From assembly GCF_902459535.1 (NCBI RefSeq), contig NZ_LR699554.1:2356001-2420000 (forward strand): 64,000 nucleotides of DNA. Direction: 5' to 3'. The stretch's first letter is position 1, and each line of letters begins with the position of its first letter. Below, piece after piece: positions 61,918 to 64,000 of the stretch. The notes beneath the pieces are model-generated. The model was given only the letters and a program-made list of their open reading frames with translations, had not been told where the DNA came from and did no database searches. The position numbers and the translations under genes are program-made. The stretch is from Paraburkholderia dioscoreae (lineage in GTDB: Bacteria > Pseudomonadota > Gammaproteobacteria > Burkholderiales > Burkholderiaceae).

Positions 61918-63045
61918 ATGACTTTCCGGTCTGTGCAATGCATGACGGCGAGTGTCACCGCGCTCGTTGCGGCGCTCGCGTGCCCGCCGGCGTTCGCCGC
62001 GGCGACTGGCGCCGGCCCCCAGACGGCGAGCGCGGCGCGCTTTATCGATCCGCTCGACGCGCCCGCCGAAGCCGCCGTCTCACCCGCCACCCGCCCCATG
62101 ACCGCAGTGGCGAGCGCGGGTCAGCGCCTCGTCGGCGTGGGTCAGCGCGGTGTGATCGTCGTATCGGACGACCACGGGCAACACTGGCGCCAGGTCGCCA
62201 GCCCCGTGCAAAGCGACCTGACGGCCATCACCTTTCCCACAGCGACCGAAGGTTGGGCCGTCGGCCACGACGGCGTAATCCTGCACACATCCAACGGCGG
62301 CACGAGTTGGACCAAACAGCTCGACGGTCGCATCTCCAACGAACGCTTCGTCGCCTACTATCGCGCCGCCGTTGCGCGAGGCGATGCCAATGCGGCAGTC
62401 TCGCAGACCTATCTGAAGCAGGAAGAAAACAACGCCAAGGCGGGCCCCTCGCTGCCCTACCTGGATGTCTGGTTCGACGACGCAAGCCACGGCTACGCGG
62501 TCGGCTCATTCGGCTCCATCGCCGTCACGAGCGATGGCGGCAAGACCTGGCAACCGGGCCTCGAACATATCGACAACCCGGACTTTCTGAACCTGAACGC
62601 CATTCGCGGCGTGGGCGGCGAGGTGTATATCGCGGGCGAGCGCGGCACGGTGTTCAAACTCGATCGCGCGAGCGGTCAATTCAAGCGGCTGCAATCGGGC
62701 TACACGGGCAGCTTCTTCGGCATTGTCGGCAATGACAAGCGGCTCTTTGCGTTCGGTCTGCGCGGCACGGTCTATCAAAGCACCGATCGGGGCGCCAGTT
62801 GGCAAAAGGCCGACACGGGCACCGACTCCACCTTGAACGGCGCCACCGTGCTCGGCGACGGCCGCATCGTGATTTGCGGCAGCCGCGCCATGCTGCTGGT
62901 CGCCGACCCGGTCAGCGGCGTGTTCCAGCGCGTGTCGGCCGATACGCCGATGCTGTTCGCCGGCATTGCCGCGGACGGCGCGGATCGCGTGGCGCTGGGC
63001 GGGTCGAGCGGCATGAGTGTCGAAGCGATCGGCGCGCGTCGCTGA
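61918..63045 (+). CDS. YCF48-like beta-propeller protein
   Basis: A 375-residue exported protein with repeated YCF48/BNR-type blades (GVGQRGVIVVSDDHGQHWRQ, GWAVGHDGVILHTSNGGTSW, YAVGSFGSIAVTSDGGKTW, GLRGTVYQSTDRGASWQKA). The start at 61918 gives a signal peptide and has GGAG upstream. Such proteins occur constantly between DUF1329 and RND genes; an assembly or scaffold role is inferred. Confidence 0.88.
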   Translation: MTFRSVQCMTASVTALVAALACPPAFAAATGAGPQTASAARFIDPLDAPAEAAVSPATRPMTAVASAGQRLVGVGQRGVIVVSDDHGQHWRQVASPVQSDLTAITFPTATEGWAVGHDGVILHTSNGGTSWTKQLDGRISNERFVAYYRAAVARGDANAAVSQTYLKQEENNAKAGPSLPYLDVWFDDASHGYAVGSFGSIAVTSDGGKTWQPGLEHIDNPDFLNLNAIRGVGGEVYIAGERGTVFKLDRASGQFKRLQSGYTGSFFGIVGNDKRLFAFGLRGTVYQSTDRGASWQKADTGTDSTLNGATVLGDGRIVICGSRAMLLVADPVSGVFQRVSADTPMLFAGIAADGADRVALGGSSGMSVEAIGARR

Positions 63046-63076
63046 GCATTGAATCGCATCACTAGAGGTGTTCAAC

Positions 63077-64000
63077 ATGCATAACCCCCACGATCCGTCG
63101 GCAGCGAAGGATCAAGCCCAACCGGCGCAGCCATTCGACCGGCGCTCGGGCGGTCCCGTCGAGCGGCTGATTTTCAATCATCGCGCGCTCATCGTGATCG
63201 TCTGTATCCTGCTGACGGCGCTGTTCGGCGCCCGCGCCACGCGGCTGGAAGTCAACGCGAACTTCCTGAACATGATTCCGCAGTCACATCCGTTCGTGCG
63301 CAACTATCTCGACAATGCCGCGTCATTGCGCGCGCTCGGCAACTCGCTGCGTATTTCGGTCGAGAACACCCACGGCTCGATCTACGACGCCGACTATCTG
63401 CGCACGCTGCAAAAAATCAACGACAAGGTGTTCCTGATGCGCGGCGTGGACCGTGCCTACATGAAGTCGTTGTGGACGCCGTCAGTGCGCTGGACCGAAA
63501 TCACCGAGGACGGTTTTCGCGGCGGACCGGTGATGCCCGAAGCCTACGACGGCTCCGCAAAAAGCCTCGGCGAATTGCGCCGCAACGTGGCGCGTGCCGG
63601 CGTCGGCGGTTCGGTGGTCGCCAACGACGAGCGTTCGAGCGTGGTGTTCGTGCCGCTGCTCGACAAGGATCCGGCTACCGGTGCGCCGCTCAATTACCGC
63701 GAGCTCTCGCACGATCTGGAAAAGCAGATCCGCTCGCTCGAAACGCCTGACGTCAAGATTCACATCGTCGGCTTCGCCAAGCTGGCGGGTGATCTGATCG
63801 ACGGGCTCGACGGCGTGCTGATCTACTTCGGCGTGTCCGCGTTGATCGCCGCGCTCGCGCTCTACGCGTACACGCGTTGTCTGCGCAGCACCGGTCTGGT
63901 CGTGCTGTGTTCAGCCGCCGCGGTGATCTGGCAACTCGGCATCGTGCAGTGGCTCGGCTTCTCGATCGATCCGTATTCGATCCTCGTGCCGTTCCTTGTC
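63077..64000 (+). CDS. RND/MMPL-family transporter, 3' end outside window
   Basis: The frame is open from an ATG with AGAGG upstream to the window end (308 codons). N-terminal TM (ALIVIVCILLTALFGARA), then a large periplasmic domain (RLEVNANFLNMIPQSHPFVR, SVRWTEITEDGFRGGPVMPE), then the next TM cluster (GVLIYFGVSALIAALALYAY). This is the first half of an MMPL-type RND exporter, normally about 750-850 residues. It probably works with the DUF1302/DUF1329/YCF48 products. Confidence 0.88.
   Translation, partial: MHNPHDPSAAKDQAQPAQPFDRRSGGPVERLIFNHRALIVIVCILLTALFGARATRLEVNANFLNMIPQSHPFVRNYLDNAASLRALGNSLRISVENTHGSIYDADYLRTLQKINDKVFLMRGVDRAYMKSLWTPSVRWTEITEDGFRGGPVMPEAYDGSAKSLGELRRNVARAGVGGSVVANDERSSVVFVPLLDKDPATGAPLNYRELSHDLEKQIRSLETPDVKIHIVGFAKLAGDLIDGLDGVLIYFGVSALIAALALYAYTRCLRSTGLVVLCSAAAVIWQLGIVQWLGFSIDPYSILVPFLV

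Noticed and set aside
1..64000. tRNA, rRNA, tmRNA or other known RNA genes
   Set aside because: No cloverleaf-like or rRNA-like sequence was recognised on either strand by eye.

Overview
The window reads as a chromosomal segment of a GC-rich betaproteobacterium, most likely Paraburkholderia or a close Burkholderiaceae relative. The reasons are the gene content: a DUF4148 protein, FrcBCA with a ROK regulator, a hydroxyproline catabolic cluster, a QuiC-type dehydroshikimate dehydratase and a DUF1302/DUF1329/YCF48/RND cluster. I saw no rRNA, tRNA or CRISPR array. Assignments come from reading translated sequence and motifs by eye; no database search was run.

Left part (1-23.6 kb): about 1.1 kb without a credible gene; an aromatic-catabolism locus (MFS permease, MhpA-like monooxygenase, FAH-family hydrolase, divergent VOC enzyme, IclR regulator); a secreted beta-propeller; a cNMP-domain/thioredoxin-reductase-like flavoprotein without the CxxC; a two-component system with a GFA-family gene upstream; a motor-like operon (cyclic-nucleotide-binding protein, FliG-like protein, MotA, MotB); a pair of secreted small proteins sharing a C-terminal Cys motif; a TonB-dependent receptor with its own ExbB/ExbD/TonB; and a YcgR/PilZ flagellar brake.

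Middle part (24-47.5 kb) is metabolic: frcBCA plus frcR-like (frcB has a one-base frameshift), a class A-like bifunctional PBP, an ECF sigma/anti-sigma pair, a DAO-family oxidoreductase, a quinate/shikimate degradation locus (MFS, shikimate dehydrogenase, type II dehydroquinase, divergent quiC, nearby TetR), small conserved genes, and a trans-4-hydroxyproline pathway (epimerase, three-subunit D-hydroxyproline dehydrogenase, deaminase, AraC regulator).

Right part (47.5-58 kb) looks like accessory DNA: a receiver-less winged-helix protein, a frameshifted tandem IS630-type HTH gene, a module of small proteins with a membrane-anchored double AAA+ ATPase, a 14-bp-arm inverted repeat, an AT-rich three-gene operon with a predicted PD-(D/E)XK nuclease (the best candidate for an undescribed system, probably defence), and a chimeric ORF made of three unrelated gene remnants including an IS1182-type transposase piece. 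From 58.6 kb to the end lies the DUF1302-DUF1329-YCF48-RND cluster; the RND gene runs off the window.
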